From: Paenibacillus xylanilyticus | Lineage (GTDB): Bacteria > Bacillota > Bacilli > Paenibacillales > Paenibacillaceae | Length of the DNA: 64,000 nucleotides | NCBI RefSeq assembly: GCF_013359935.1 | Contig: NZ_JABMCB010000201.1 | Location: forward strand, 310,001 to 374,000 | Direction: 5' to 3' | Shown: piece after piece, positions 41,850 to 51,771 of the stretch | Layout of the letters: every line of letters begins with the position of its first letter | Position numbering within the stretch: the first letter of the stretch is position 1 | Made by a program: the position numbers and the translations under genes | The notes under the pieces: model-generated | Told to the model about the DNA's origin: nothing | Database searches by the model: none | Seen by the model: the letters and a program-made list of their open reading frames with translations, nothing else

Positions 41850-43709
41850 GTGGAAGTAGCAGACCATTATATTCAATTGCGTATGACCTTTTCGAACGTT
41901 CATGATGAGGAGGAATTGCATACGACAATTGGTGAACTGGCACAACATTTGTGCTGCACCATGCGCAATATGAATCTGATTATGAACAAGTTCATGGATA
42001 ACAACTGGATACAATGGAATCCGAAGCGCGGCAGGGGCAAAAAGTCTGTACTCGTCTTTTGTGTACCCCTCCTTGAGGTAGCCAGAGAGAGGTTTGATCG
42101 CCTTCTGCAAGGCAACAGGCTGGAAGAAGCATATGAATTGGCCGCCAGACTGCCGTTTTCGTTACGGGAAATGTTGATGCAAGGATTACAGGACCAGTTT
42201 GGTCTTCGTTCAGACCAGGGTGCTATGGGAAGGATTGACACGCTGCGGATACCACAGAACTTTCCGTTTGAGACATTGGATCCGACCCAGGCTGCCATGT
42301 GGGGAGAAGTGGGCATTGTAGCTGAGGTTTTTGATCGATTGGTACGTTACAATGCTGAGCGTCAGATGTGTGAGCCGAGTCTTGCCGTGGCATGGGAGAG
42401 CAACCCGGAAGGGACGGAGTGGACATTTTATTTGCACAAAGGCGTTCTTTTTCATCATGGCAGGGTACTCGAAGCAGACGATGTAAAGTTCACGTTTGAA
42501 CGAATTATTTTGGATATCGACAATCCCTGCCGGCCGCTGTTTGGCACGATTGCGAAAATAGAGACGTTTGATGCTCTGACCGTACGTTTTGTGCTGCATA
42601 ACCCAAATTTCATGTTTCCGGATCTGATGAGCAGCATGTGTGCATCAATTTTGCCCCGGGATGTGGAGCCCGACCGGATGCATCCCATTGGAACAGGACC
42701 TTATCGTTTAACGCGTAATCACCCCAGACTGCTGGTTCTGGACGTATTCCCTTCCTATTTCAGAGGGCGTGCCTACATTGATCGGGTTGAGGTGTGGCAG
42801 CTTCCGCAGTCCGGACTGATGGAGTCGGTAATCAAGCAGGACTTGTTTCCGGATGGACAGCCTCATGCAGTTCAGCATGAAGTTCAGGGCGGAGTCTATA
42901 TGACATTTAATATGCGAAAAGAAGGTCCGCAGCAGGATATATATTTTCGCCGGGCTGTGCAGCAGCTGTTGAATCAGCAGGAGATGATGGATGCGTTTCC
43001 GGGTACGGGCACACAGCCTGCATATAGTCTGGTACGGGAGCATTTTTGGGAACCAACGGATGCAGAAATTGTGGGCTGCTCTATACAACAGAAGCGACCG
43101 GAGACGTTGGAGTCCAACACGAGAACCTCGTTGATCAGAGCTGAAGAGCTGTTGAAACGAAGCAGCTATGCAGGCCAAACGCTGCGGTTATGGGTGGAGG
43201 ATGGAAAGAAGATGGAGACGGACATGCTCTGGTTCGTTCAACGTTGTGAACAGATCGGATTGCATGTAACCGTAGTGCCAGGTGATCCGGTTAGTGCGGT
43301 GTATCATGATGAATTCGGATCATGTGATCTCGTATACACAGGAGAGGTATTCGATGAGCATGCCATGCTGGGCCTGTTGACCATGTATACTTTTCAGAAT
43401 ACGCTGTTCCTTGTTGCCATGGATGATGTTTGGAAAAGGGAATTGGATCAGGAGTGCAGGCGCATCGTAGGAATTCAGGATGGTGGCGAGCGATTGGGAG
43501 CATTGCTGGAGTTGGAAGCCAGACTTGTTGACGAGGCTTTGCTGCTTCCCGCATACAGTTTCAGGGAAGAACACGCCCATCATCCCTCACTCCGTGATTA
43601 CAAGGTTGTCGGATTTGGGATGCCGGATTTGCGCCGGTTGTGGGTGAAACGCAAACCGGACGCCAAGAATGAGGAAACGAGTTATCCGGCTTACATCCCG
43701 CTGTGGTAA
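41850..43709 (+). CDS. SgrR-family transcriptional regulator with solute-binding domain
   Basis: 619 residues. The first 110 form the SgrR-type winged helix (IGELAQHLCCTMRNMNLIMN then FMDNNWIQWNPKRGRGKKSV); the remainder is an extracellular solute-binding family 5 domain (LDPTQAAMWGEVGIVAEVFD, PSLAVAWESNPEGTEWTFYL, VLEADDVKFTFERI, MHPIGTGPYRLTR) without a signal peptide, hence a cytoplasmic ligand sensor. In E. coli SgrR answers sugar-phosphate stress. GTG at 41850 follows AGGGGGA and gives family length; a GTG at 41802 in the same frame lacks a site. Divergence from the MFS gene suggests that the transporter exports or imports its ligand. Confidence 0.87.
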   Translation: MEVADHYIQLRMTFSNVHDEEELHTTIGELAQHLCCTMRNMNLIMNKFMDNNWIQWNPKRGRGKKSVLVFCVPLLEVARERFDRLLQGNRLEEAYELAARLPFSLREMLMQGLQDQFGLRSDQGAMGRIDTLRIPQNFPFETLDPTQAAMWGEVGIVAEVFDRLVRYNAERQMCEPSLAVAWESNPEGTEWTFYLHKGVLFHHGRVLEADDVKFTFERIILDIDNPCRPLFGTIAKIETFDALTVRFVLHNPNFMFPDLMSSMCASILPRDVEPDRMHPIGTGPYRLTRNHPRLLVLDVFPSYFRGRAYIDRVEVWQLPQSGLMESVIKQDLFPDGQPHAVQHEVQGGVYMTFNMRKEGPQQDIYFRRAVQQLLNQQEMMDAFPGTGTQPAYSLVREHFWEPTDAEIVGCSIQQKRPETLESNTRTSLIRAEELLKRSSYAGQTLRLWVEDGKKMETDMLWFVQRCEQIGLHVTVVPGDPVSAVYHDEFGSCDLVYTGEVFDEHAMLGLLTMYTFQNTLFLVAMDDVWKRELDQECRRIVGIQDGGERLGALLELEARLVDEALLLPAYSFREEHAHHPSLRDYKVVGFGMPDLRRLWVKRKPDAKNEETSYPAYIPLW

Positions 43710-43748
43710 GGTGAGCCACAGGCGGGATGAGCCTTGAAGAGCGAACGG

Positions 43749-45251
43749 TTATTCTGTGCTTTTCTTAGTAAACTCAATAGGTTTCGTACCTGGTTCCATT
43801 AGAAATGGAATGGAAATGGAACGAGCTTTATTCTGTTCATCCATCTGAAAAGTGAACGTGATCTTCAGTCCAAACAGAACAAGCAGGACAGAGAAGGTGT
43901 CATTTCCGGTGTATTCCATAGGCATTTCCATGTCATTGAAAATAGCCTCTAATCCATCCTCTTTTTGTTGAATGGACATCTCTCCGTAGCCAGAATGATT
44001 GTAAATGCCTACATAAGTAGTTATAGGCCGGTCAAGGGGTTCGGCTTTCACTTCATCCTCTTTTTCCTCCGTGCTGGCTGCTGGTTTCGCTTGCGGATCT
44101 AAGGTATCTTGAGTTTCCGTTAATTCAGACTCAGGCGATTCCTCACCCCCCATCAATTTGGCCAATTTACCGCTCCAATCCACGGGTTCCTTACCAAGGA
44201 GACGATCCATGATGTTGAACGTAACGGTATATGGAATGATGCTCCCATTGGTATTACATAGCACTACGATCCCAATCTCTTCCTCTGGCATAAAGGCAAC
44301 CTGCGAACTAAAGCCATCAATGGCGCCGCCATGATGAATCAGCTGATGGCCGCGGTAAGGTTCGATGAACCAGCCCAGTCCGTAAGTGCTGACAGGCAAT
44401 TCTGGGCCTTGAAAGGGAGAATCACACGGCATCTGGGGACTGTACAATTCTTCCATTTGTTCCTTGGAAACCAATTGTTGCCCATCATGCTGTCCCTGAT
44501 TCAATTGCAATCGCAGCCAGGCGATCATGTCTTCCAGATTGCTGTTGATGGAACCTGCCGGACCCACGGCATCGATGTTTCGATAAGGAATTCGTAGATG
44601 TTCGCCGTCTTTTTCCATATATGGAGCGGCAAAATCAGGCTGAAGCTGCATTTGATCCACCGAGAACAGGCTGGACTTCATCCCCAGCGGCCCAAACAGG
44701 TGATCCTGAACGAGCTTCTCCCAGGAAGTTTCCTTCAACTTACCGACCAAGTAGCCTGCTGTCATGTACATCAGGTTTTGATATTGCCACTTATTCCTGA
44801 AATCCTCATTCGGTTCAAGATACTGTAGAGCGTTTACGAGTTCCTCTCTGGTCCGTGCAGAGTTGTACCATATCATCTCATGTCTGGGGAGTCCCGAACG
44901 ATGGCATAACATATCGCGAATGGTCAGGCGCTCTGTGGCCACAGGGTCGAACATTTTAAAATCTTCCATATATGTTTTAACTGGCGTATCCCATTTCAGC
45001 AGTTCCTGATCGACAAGCATGGCAGCTGTTGTTGCTGTAAAAGCTTTGGTACTGGATCCGATGGCAAACAGGGTATGTGGAGTCACTTCAAGTTTGGAGT
45101 CCAGATCGCGGTACCCGTAGCCTTTTTGCCAAATGACTTCATCCTTGTGAATGACAGCGACCGCTGCGCCAACACCTTTCCATAATTGCAGCTGCTCAGC
45201 TACAAATTCATCCAATCCGTCCAGCGATGAGTGAAGTTTTGTTATGGTCAT
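43749..45251 (-). CDS. Serine hydrolase, class C beta-lactamase fold, with DUF3471-like tail
   Basis: 500 residues, no signal peptide, so cytoplasmic. The catalytic domain has GSSTKAFTATTAAML (SxxK), YQN in NKWQYQNLMYM (YxN) and LIHHGGAIDGFSS (HxG). After an acidic low-complexity linker (EEKEDEVKAEPLD) comes a beta-rich C-terminal domain of about 90 residues (TTYVGIYNHSGYGEMSIQQK) of the DUF3471 kind. GGAGGG lies 7 bases before the start at 45251; a longer frame to 45338 has no site. Members include esterases and D-aminopeptidases; the substrate is not predictable. Confidence 0.87.
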   Translation of the reverse strand: MTITKLHSSLDGLDEFVAEQLQLWKGVGAAVAVIHKDEVIWQKGYGYRDLDSKLEVTPHTLFAIGSSTKAFTATTAAMLVDQELLKWDTPVKTYMEDFKMFDPVATERLTIRDMLCHRSGLPRHEMIWYNSARTREELVNALQYLEPNEDFRNKWQYQNLMYMTAGYLVGKLKETSWEKLVQDHLFGPLGMKSSLFSVDQMQLQPDFAAPYMEKDGEHLRIPYRNIDAVGPAGSINSNLEDMIAWLRLQLNQGQHDGQQLVSKEQMEELYSPQMPCDSPFQGPELPVSTYGLGWFIEPYRGHQLIHHGGAIDGFSSQVAFMPEEEIGIVVLCNTNGSIIPYTVTFNIMDRLLGKEPVDWSGKLAKLMGGEESPESELTETQDTLDPQAKPAASTEEKEDEVKAEPLDRPITTYVGIYNHSGYGEMSIQQKEDGLEAIFNDMEMPMEYTGNDTFSVLLVLFGLKITFTFQMDEQNKARSISIPFLMEPGTKPIEFTKKSTE

Positions 45252-45538
45252 TAATTTCCCTCCAATGTAAATGTGAAATAAGTTCAAAAGAAAACACAAA
45301 TCGTATGTAATGTCGTGCATGAGATTGTTCCATATCAACTATGCCTTTTTTGGATAAAGTTAACATCCGACCCGAGACTGATTTGTCTGGCAGCACTTGT
45401 CCTAACAAGGGGATTGAAAGCTTGTCAAACCAGTCCGCATAAATCGAACAAGTCCCTCATAGACATGTACTAATCAAGTAGGGGTTCTGCTGTACGCACA
45501 ATCCTGAAGTGAAAACATGTGCTAAAGGGGATGATGTC

Positions 45539-46753
45539 ATGCGCCGAATATCATGGATGCTTGCCATGGTATTGGTCTTATCGGCCTTACTTGCCGCCTG
45601 CGGGAAGAAGGATGCGGCAGCCGTGGTCAAAGATCTGAACGAAGTCGTAGGAGAGATGGAAAGTTACCAGGGAGCAGGTGTCATGACACTGCACACCGGA
45701 GATACGCCGCAGCAGTATAAGGTCGAGGTGTGGCATCAGAAGCCTTCATATTACCGAATTGCTCTTACCAATGCCAAAAAGGATGTTACCCAGATTGTAC
45801 TGCGGAACGATGAGGGCGTATTCGTCCTGACACCAAGCCAGAACAAAAGCTTCCGCTTCCAGAGCAACTGGCCGGATAACCAGGGTCAGGTCTATCTCTA
45901 TGAGACGCTGATTCGCAGCATTACAGGCGATACAACCCGTCAGTTTGCGGATGAAAAGGAAAGTTATGTATTTGATGTAGCTGCCAATTACAATACGCAT
46001 GCGCTGGTCAGACAGAAAATCTGGCTGAACAAAAGTGATTATGCGCCCAAGCAGGTGGAGGTATCCGACTCCAACGCAAACGTAGTGGTTGATGTCAAAT
46101 TTGATAGCTTCAAATTCGGTGCCGAATTCGGCAAGGATGCATTTGATATGCAGCGGAACATGACAGCTGGGACAGAAGGAAACAGCGGAACGGATACAGG
46201 CAGTAATCCGGCTGAACAGGCAGGGGAGAATGGCACCAAGGAGCCGGCAAGCTCTGAGACTGACCCGGGCCAAGAACCTGCTACTGGTTCCAGTGAAGGA
46301 GTCAGTGACGGACAAACTGGTGTGAACGAGAACAACGAACAGCAAGAAGCTCAAGATCAGGCCAGTGCCGATCCGGGTACAGAGGAGCCTACCATGACGG
46401 AACCGGAAGGGTCAGACAGTTTTGGCGTGATTGAACCGACATACGCTCCGGAAGGGGTCAAGCTGAAAGACGATCAGATTGTAGAGGAGTCCGGCGATTA
46501 TTCTGTCATGCTCCGCTACGAAGGAACGTATAATTATACGATTTTTGAAGCCAGACCACAGGACAGAGCTGTTTCCCTCGCCCCATCTCGCGTTGTGGAT
46601 CTCGGATTCACGCTGGGAATGCTGAGCGGAGATGCATTACAGACGCTGACATGGATGACGGATGGAATCGAATACAGAATAACAAGTGCCGATCTGCCTG
46701 AGAGTGAAATGGTCCAGATTGCAACATCCATGCAGGAGCAGTCAGGCAAATGA
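45539..46753 (+). CDS. ydcC: LolA-like sporulation lipoprotein, YdcC-like
   Basis: 404-residue lipoprotein: MRRISWMLAMVLVLSALLAA then CGKK, cleaved before Cys21. The N-terminal half (VVGEMESYQGAGVMTLHTGD, PSYYRIALTN, FVLTPSQNKSFRFQSNWPDN) has the half-barrel of LolA/LolB-like proteins. B. subtilis YdcC, a sporulation protein, sits directly before alr, as here. A low-complexity Glu/Gly/Ser/Thr stretch of about 85 residues (TGSNPAEQAGENGTKEPASS onward) interrupts the fold near residues 205-290. The start at 45539 follows AAAGGGGATG; an ATG at 45509 would put charged residues ahead of the signal. Confidence 0.82.
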   Translation: MRRISWMLAMVLVLSALLAACGKKDAAAVVKDLNEVVGEMESYQGAGVMTLHTGDTPQQYKVEVWHQKPSYYRIALTNAKKDVTQIVLRNDEGVFVLTPSQNKSFRFQSNWPDNQGQVYLYETLIRSITGDTTRQFADEKESYVFDVAANYNTHALVRQKIWLNKSDYAPKQVEVSDSNANVVVDVKFDSFKFGAEFGKDAFDMQRNMTAGTEGNSGTDTGSNPAEQAGENGTKEPASSETDPGQEPATGSSEGVSDGQTGVNENNEQQEAQDQASADPGTEEPTMTEPEGSDSFGVIEPTYAPEGVKLKDDQIVEESGDYSVMLRYEGTYNYTIFEARPQDRAVSLAPSRVVDLGFTLGMLSGDALQTLTWMTDGIEYRITSADLPESEMVQIATSMQEQSGK

Positions 46754-46791
46754 TGTTAAAGGTATAGTAGACAGGGCATTAGGAATGATAA

Positions 46792-46824
46792 AGAGCATCG
46801 GGGACTTGTTCTCCGGTGCTTTTC
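46792..46824 (+). terminator. Rho-independent terminator after ydcC
   Basis: GCATCGGGGA pairs with TCTCCGGTGC, including two G-U pairs, then TTTT. The stretch from here to 47111 shows no gene or element I can support. Confidence 0.72.
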
Positions 46825-47111
46825 AATGTACACAGATAGGTTCCTGCAGCATAGTATGAGAATAAAAGCTTCCTATGCCGTAATGTTTACAGCCTCAGAA
46901 GGTGAGCAGAGACTGGGCAGGTTGACCCAATAATACAAAACACGCTTCTATGCGGGAGGAACCGGGTAAGTAATCGGTATAGGCAGATAGGACATGACGT
47001 GAAGATGCATTTAGTATTCATGTTGTATCGCTTATCAGCCTGTTTCTTCATCCGTCTCCGGCTTCGAAATCATGTTTGGCACGTGTTTGGAGTAGCTGTT
47101 CTTCTGTTCAT

Positions 47112-47140
47112 TTGACAGTCACATGCTTGAGCATTACGAT
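47112..47140 (+). promoter_or_regulatory. Promoter of alr
   Basis: TTGACA, a 17-base spacer and TACGAT, 50 bases before the alr start, so alr does not depend on the ydcC transcript. Confidence 0.65.
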
Positions 47141-47190
47141 GGAGTCTGATATGTGAGCCGGATTAAGATGACTAGAGAAGGTGACAGAAC

Positions 47191-48378
47191 GTGCAAGGAC
47201 AATATCGGCCAACCCAAGCGGAAATCAACTTGGATCATTTGAGAAACAACGTGGATGCTTTCCGCTCAGCCCTGCCGCAAGGCATGAAGTTTCTAGCTTG
47301 TGTCAAGGCCAACGCCTATGGACATGGTGCTGTGGAGACGGCCAGAGAACTGGAACGAATCGGAGTGGATTATCTGAGTGTCGCTTTTCTGGATGAGGCG
47401 ATTGAACTGCGGCAAAACGGAATCAAGGCTCCGATCTTGGTATTGGGTTATACACCGCCTGAAGGCATTGCTGTGGCCAGGGAACATGATGTGACCATAA
47501 CCCTGTTCAGCAGGGAAGTGCTTGAAGCGATTCGAGATCTGGATACAGGATCTTCCCATAATAAACTGAAGGTTCATATCAAAATCGACAGCGGTATGGG
47601 ACGGCTGGGTCTGCTTCCCGGTGAGGAAGCTCTCGCTTTCATACAGGAAGTGGCAGCCATGGAGCAGGTCCTGCTCGAAGGCATGTTTACCCATTATGCC
47701 AAGGCGGATGAAGAAGACAAGACCTATACACTGGAGCAGTATCGACGGTTTCGAAGCGTGGTTGAAGCGCTGCGGGATCAGGGATGTGTCATCCCGATTA
47801 TACATACGGCGAACAGTGCCGCTGCCATTGATACACCGGAATTATCCTATAACATGGTTCGAGTGGGCATCAGTCTGTATGGGCTGTACCCTTCAGCCGA
47901 GGTGAATCATCAGGTAGTGAAGCTGATCCCGGTATTGACACTGAAGACGAAGGCGGTTCTGGTCAAAACGCTGCCGCCTCATTGGGGCGTCAGCTACGGA
48001 ACCCGTTATGTGACTCAAGGGAACGAACGAATTGCGACCCTGCCTATCGGCTATGCAGACGGATTTTCAAGAATGCTGACAGGTAAAGCTCAAGTGCTTG
48101 TACGTGGCCGCCGTGTTCCCGTCGTCGGTACGATCTGCATGGATCAGTGTATGGTGTCGCTGCAATCTTTCGCTGAAGAGGCGGAAGAAATTCAAGCCGG
48201 CGAAGAGGTTGTTCTCATCGGTCACCATTCTGATGGTGTCATCACCGCAGATGAAGTGGCTACCCAGCTTGGTACGATTGCCTACGAGGTGATCTGCATG
48301 ATGGCCCACCGGATTCCGCGAATTTATTTCCGGAACGGTGTGGAAGTCGTCAAGGTTAATCCTCTTTTGACATCCTGA
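47191..48378 (+). CDS. alr: Alanine racemase
   Basis: PLP enzyme making D-alanine for peptidoglycan. The 395-residue product carries the PLP lysine in ACVKANAYGHG (about Lys39), the phosphate-binding ANSAAAID region, the catalytic tyrosine in WGVSYGTRYVT (about Tyr269) and GYADGFSRMLTGK. The start is GTG, 6 bases after GAAGGTGA. The order ydcC-alr-endoAI-endoA is that of B. subtilis, supporting the vegetative Alr rather than a catabolic paralogue. All key residues are present. Confidence 0.95.
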   Translation: MQGQYRPTQAEINLDHLRNNVDAFRSALPQGMKFLACVKANAYGHGAVETARELERIGVDYLSVAFLDEAIELRQNGIKAPILVLGYTPPEGIAVAREHDVTITLFSREVLEAIRDLDTGSSHNKLKVHIKIDSGMGRLGLLPGEEALAFIQEVAAMEQVLLEGMFTHYAKADEEDKTYTLEQYRRFRSVVEALRDQGCVIPIIHTANSAAAIDTPELSYNMVRVGISLYGLYPSAEVNHQVVKLIPVLTLKTKAVLVKTLPPHWGVSYGTRYVTQGNERIATLPIGYADGFSRMLTGKAQVLVRGRRVPVVGTICMDQCMVSLQSFAEEAEEIQAGEEVVLIGHHSDGVITADEVATQLGTIAYEVICMMAHRIPRIYFRNGVEVVKVNPLLTS

Positions 48379-48640
48379 CAGGTCAACTGGACGCTATTTC
48401 CATTAAACTTTTTTTCGGAACAGAAGGAAAACTGTCGGAGCATCTCGAATGTTGTTATATTGACGAGGATGAAAAATCCTGAAAAGAGATGTTTGGTCTG
48501 TACGAATATTGCCCCCCATGTTTATAATGGAGTACAGCATACTTGATATACTCGGGGCATATATATTCCTTTGTATAAAAGTTCTGGAAAAACGTAATAC
48601 TGGTTCACAATGGCGAAAGGTTTGTGGGGGTGGAAGATAG

Positions 48641-48922
48641 GTGGCCAACTTGCAGAACACCAAGCGGATTATGATCAGTTTGCCTGATCATCTCCTGCAG
48701 GAAGTGGATGGCATCGTAGCGCTGGAGAATTCCAACCGCAGCGAATTGATTAGGCAGGCCATGAAGCTGTATTTGACGGAGCGGAAGAAACGTTACATCC
48801 GTGAGTCCATGCAGCGCGGGTACATGGAGATGGCAAAAATTAATCTAACCATGGCATCCGAGGCCTTTCACGCGGAGGAAGATGCGGACAGCACTCTGGA
48901 CCGCTTAGTTAGCGGGGTGTAG
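48641..48922 (+). CDS. endoAI: Antitoxin EndoAI (MazE-like, ribbon-helix-helix)
   Basis: 93 residues, the same length as B. subtilis EndoAI. The N-terminal ribbon-helix-helix (TKRIMISLPDHLLQEVDGIV and NSNRSELIRQAMKLYLTERK) binds DNA and represses the pair; the acidic tail ending in LDRLVSGV wraps the toxin. The start is GTG at 48641 with GGGGGTGGAAG upstream. Three bases separate its stop from the toxin start. The RGYMEMAKINL stretch is almost invariant in Bacillales. Confidence 0.92.
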   Translation: MANLQNTKRIMISLPDHLLQEVDGIVALENSNRSELIRQAMKLYLTERKKRYIRESMQRGYMEMAKINLTMASEAFHAEEDADSTLDRLVSGV

Positions 48923-48925
48923 ACA

Positions 48926-49276
48926 TTGATCGTAAAACGCGGTGACGTTTTTTTTGCGGATCTTTCTCCCGTTGTCGGTTCCGAGCAAGGTGGAGTCAGG
49001 CCGGTGCTGGTCATCCAGAATGACATCGGTAACCGGTTCAGTCCAACTTGTATCGTGGCGGCTATTACCGCCCAGATTCAGAAGGCAAAGCTTCCGACGC
49101 ATGTAGAGATTGATGCTGCAGCACATGGCTTTGACCGGGACTCGGTTATCTTGCTCGAGCAAATACGGACGATTGACAAACAAAGACTGACTGACAAGAT
49201 TACCCATCTGGACGAGGAGACCATGAAATTGGTCAATGAGGCGTTGCAGATCAGTCTGGGTTTGATCGATTTTTAG
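48926..49276 (+). CDS. endoA: mRNA interferase toxin EndoA (MazF-like)
   Basis: 116-residue endoribonuclease that in B. subtilis cuts single-stranded RNA at UACAU. The start is TTG, directly after the antitoxin stop, giving IVKRGDVFFADLSPVVGSEQ and then GGVRPVLVIQND, the conserved MazF core with the catalytic Arg and a downstream Thr in AAITAQIQKAKLPTHVE. The sequence is very close to B. subtilis EndoA as remembered. The weak start after a coupled antitoxin keeps toxin below antitoxin. All active-site positions look intact. Confidence 0.95.
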   Translation: MIVKRGDVFFADLSPVVGSEQGGVRPVLVIQNDIGNRFSPTCIVAAITAQIQKAKLPTHVEIDAAAHGFDRDSVILLEQIRTIDKQRLTDKITHLDEETMKLVNEALQISLGLIDF

Positions 49277-49367
49277 GGTGCAAGGCAGTCCGTTTGGGCT
49301 GCCCGCCATCCGCCCGTAACGGGATGTTCCTTGCGGGGAACACACAATTACAGACAACAGATCATAG

Positions 49368-49405
49368 GAGCGTATTGCAGCCCAAGGGCAGCGGTACGCT
49401 CTTTT
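49368..49405 (+). terminator. Rho-independent terminator after endoA
   Basis: GAGCGTA pairs with TACGCTC and inner GCCC with GGGC, followed by TTTT. Confidence 0.7.
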
Positions 49406-49450
49406 GATTAAACAAAAAATGAAAGCGTAGAACATTGGCAGGCTTTTCGT

Positions 49451-49478
49451 TATAATGGAACCTGAGAAACCGTTTACG
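49451..49478 (+). promoter_or_regulatory. Alpha-galactosidase -10 box with cre-like site at the start point
   Basis: TATAAT at 49451-49456; the -35 at 17 bases is weak (TAGAAC). AGAAACCGTTTACG (49465-49478) matches the cre pattern TGAAANCGNTNNCA at 11 or 12 of 14 positions and lies over the predicted start point, where CcpA commonly represses. Confidence 0.45.
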
Positions 49479-49508
49479 CCATGACGTATATAGAGGTGGA
49501 GGAGACAT

Positions 49509-51698
49509 ATGAGCATTTATATTAACCAGGAGAAATTACAATTTCATTTACAGACCCGCAAGGCGAGTTATGTATTCCTGGTGCTGCCTTCGGGATATTT
49601 GGTACAGCTGTATTATGGCAAGAAATTACGCGACACGGACCTGAGCTGGCTGCATGTTCGGACCGAGCGTGCTTCCTTCAGCCCGAATCCGGTACCGGAA
49701 GATCGGACGATTTCATTTGATACATTGCCACTGGAACTGCCAGTCTATGGAACAAGTGATTTCCGTAACCCTGCAGTTCAGCTTCAACTTGAGAATGGTT
49801 CAAGCGTTTCGGAATTCACATATGTTGGCCACCGATTGGAAAAAGGAAAACCTGCCCTTCAGGGTTTGCCGGCAACCTACGTGGAAGCTGCAGATGAAGC
49901 GGATACGCTGGTGATCGAGATGGAAGACCGCGTGGCAGGAGTCCGCATTGAGCTCTCCTATACAGCTTATTCGTCCTTCAACGCCATTACGCGGTCCATG
50001 CGTATCATAAATGAGAGCGCTGCCTCGGTGAACGTGGCGCGCGCACTAAGCACATCCGTAGACTTCCCGCATGCCGATTATGAGCTGCTGCAGCTATCGG
50101 GTGCATGGACGCGGGAACGCGATATTGTCCGTCGCCCTCTTGCTTCCGGCCTGCAAGGCGTGGAGAGCCGTCGTGGTTCAAGCAGCCACCAACAGAACCC
50201 GTTTATCGCGCTGATGACTCCTGGTACGGATGAAGATCAGGGAGAAGTGTACGGCTTCAGTCTCGTTTACAGCGGAAGCTTCACAGCCCAAGCGGAAGTG
50301 GATCAGTTCCACACTACGCGTGTATCACTTGGCATTAACCCGTTTGAGTTCAGCTGGAAGCTTGAATCCGGAGAAGCTTTCCAGACGCCTGAGACGGTCA
50401 TGGTATATTCTGATGCAGGACTGGACGGCATGTCCCAGTCTTATCATGAACTGTATCGCGAACGGCTTGCCCGCGGCAAGTTCCGCAATGCGGAGCGCCC
50501 GGTACTGGTGAACAACTGGGAAGCAACGTATTTTGGCTTTAATGCAGACAAGATTGAACAGATTGCGCGTGCAGGACAGAAACTCGGTATTGAGCTGTTT
50601 GTGTTGGATGACGGCTGGTTCGGACATCGCGACAGCGACAACTCCTCGCTGGGTGACTGGATTGTGGACAAGAACAAGCTGCCTCAAGGTCTTGATGACC
50701 TGGCGAGCCGGGTAACCGGACTCGACATGCAGTTTGGACTGTGGTTCGAGCCTGAGATGATCTCGCCGGACAGTGAATTGTACCGCAAGCATCCGGACTG
50801 GTGCCTGCACGTGCCTGACCGTCGCCGGACAGAGGGCAGACAGCAGCTGGTGCTGGATTTCTCCCGTCAGGATGTCCGGGATGAAATCGTACGCATGCTG
50901 AGTGACGTGTTGGGATCTGCACCGATCTCTTATGTGAAGTGGGATATGAACCGAAATATGACGGAAGTGGGTTCTGCGCTGCTGCCAGCGGATAGACAGC
51001 GTGAGACGGCACACCGCTACATGCTTGGATTGTATGAAGTGATGGAACGAATTACATCCTCATTCCCTAATATTCTGTTTGAGAGCTGTTCTGGTGGCGG
51101 CGGCCGCTTCGATCCGGGAATGCTGTATTACATGCCACAAACGTGGACAAGCGACAATACGGATGCCGTGTCCCGTTTGCGTATCCAGTACGGAACGAGT
51201 CTGGTATACCCGGTAAGTTCCATGGGATCACATATCTCTGCAGTACCGAATCATCAAGTGAACCGAATCACTTCGCTGGAGACTCGCGGACATGTTGCCA
51301 TGTCAGGCAACTTCGGATATGAGCTTGATCTGACTCGGTTCACTGAGGAAGAGAACGCTATTGTAAAGGCTCAGGTGGAGCTGTACAAAGAGATTCGGAA
51401 TACCATTCAGTATGGAACGTTCCGTCGTTTGCTCAGTCCGTTTGAGGGGAACGAAACGGCATGGATGTTTATTGCACCGGACGGCAGCGAAGCGGTTGTA
51501 TTCTATTTCCGTGTGTTGTCTGAACCGAATGCGCCGCTTCAACGTCTCAAGCTGAAAGGACTAGATCCGGATGCGGATTACCGTCTGAAAGGCAGCACCG
51601 AGACGTATACAGGGGATGCATTGATGTATGGCGGAATTTCTGTAGGCCGTGCATCAGGTGATTATCTGAGCGAGATGTTCCGATTTGAACGGGTATAG
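49509..51698 (+). CDS. Alpha-galactosidase, glycoside hydrolase family 36
   Basis: 729-residue cytoplasmic retaining enzyme that removes alpha-1,6-galactose from melibiose, raffinose and similar sugars. The (beta/alpha)8 core shows FVLDDGWFGHRDSDNSSLGD, FGLWFEPEMISPDSELYRKH, the nucleophile Asp in YVKWDMNRNMTE (about residue 479) and the acid/base Asp in WTSDNTDAVSRL (about 549), with the SSGGGRFDPG-type ESCSGGGGRFD loop between them. It has an N-terminal beta-sandwich and short C-terminal domain. GGAGGAGA is 5 bases before the ATG. No transporter adjoins it. Confidence 0.95.
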   Translation: MSIYINQEKLQFHLQTRKASYVFLVLPSGYLVQLYYGKKLRDTDLSWLHVRTERASFSPNPVPEDRTISFDTLPLELPVYGTSDFRNPAVQLQLENGSSVSEFTYVGHRLEKGKPALQGLPATYVEAADEADTLVIEMEDRVAGVRIELSYTAYSSFNAITRSMRIINESAASVNVARALSTSVDFPHADYELLQLSGAWTRERDIVRRPLASGLQGVESRRGSSSHQQNPFIALMTPGTDEDQGEVYGFSLVYSGSFTAQAEVDQFHTTRVSLGINPFEFSWKLESGEAFQTPETVMVYSDAGLDGMSQSYHELYRERLARGKFRNAERPVLVNNWEATYFGFNADKIEQIARAGQKLGIELFVLDDGWFGHRDSDNSSLGDWIVDKNKLPQGLDDLASRVTGLDMQFGLWFEPEMISPDSELYRKHPDWCLHVPDRRRTEGRQQLVLDFSRQDVRDEIVRMLSDVLGSAPISYVKWDMNRNMTEVGSALLPADRQRETAHRYMLGLYEVMERITSSFPNILFESCSGGGGRFDPGMLYYMPQTWTSDNTDAVSRLRIQYGTSLVYPVSSMGSHISAVPNHQVNRITSLETRGHVAMSGNFGYELDLTRFTEEENAIVKAQVELYKEIRNTIQYGTFRRLLSPFEGNETAWMFIAPDGSEAVVFYFRVLSEPNAPLQRLKLKGLDPDADYRLKGSTETYTGDALMYGGISVGRASGDYLSEMFRFERV

Positions 51699-51731
51699 TT
51701 AATTCAGCGTTTAATGCAGTGCTTTTCGGGG

Positions 51732-51771
51732 AAGACCGGGATACGTCGGGGTGACGTTTTTCGGTCTTTTC
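51732..51771 (+). terminator. Rho-independent terminator after the alpha-galactosidase gene
   Basis: AAGACCG pairs with CGGTCTT and inner CGTC with GACG, then TTTTCT. Confidence 0.75.

Noticed and set aside
48926..49276. EndoAI-EndoA as a horizontally acquired toxin-antitoxin module
   Set aside because: It sits in the conserved alr-endoAI-endoA arrangement of Bacillales, so it is a core chromosomal pair.
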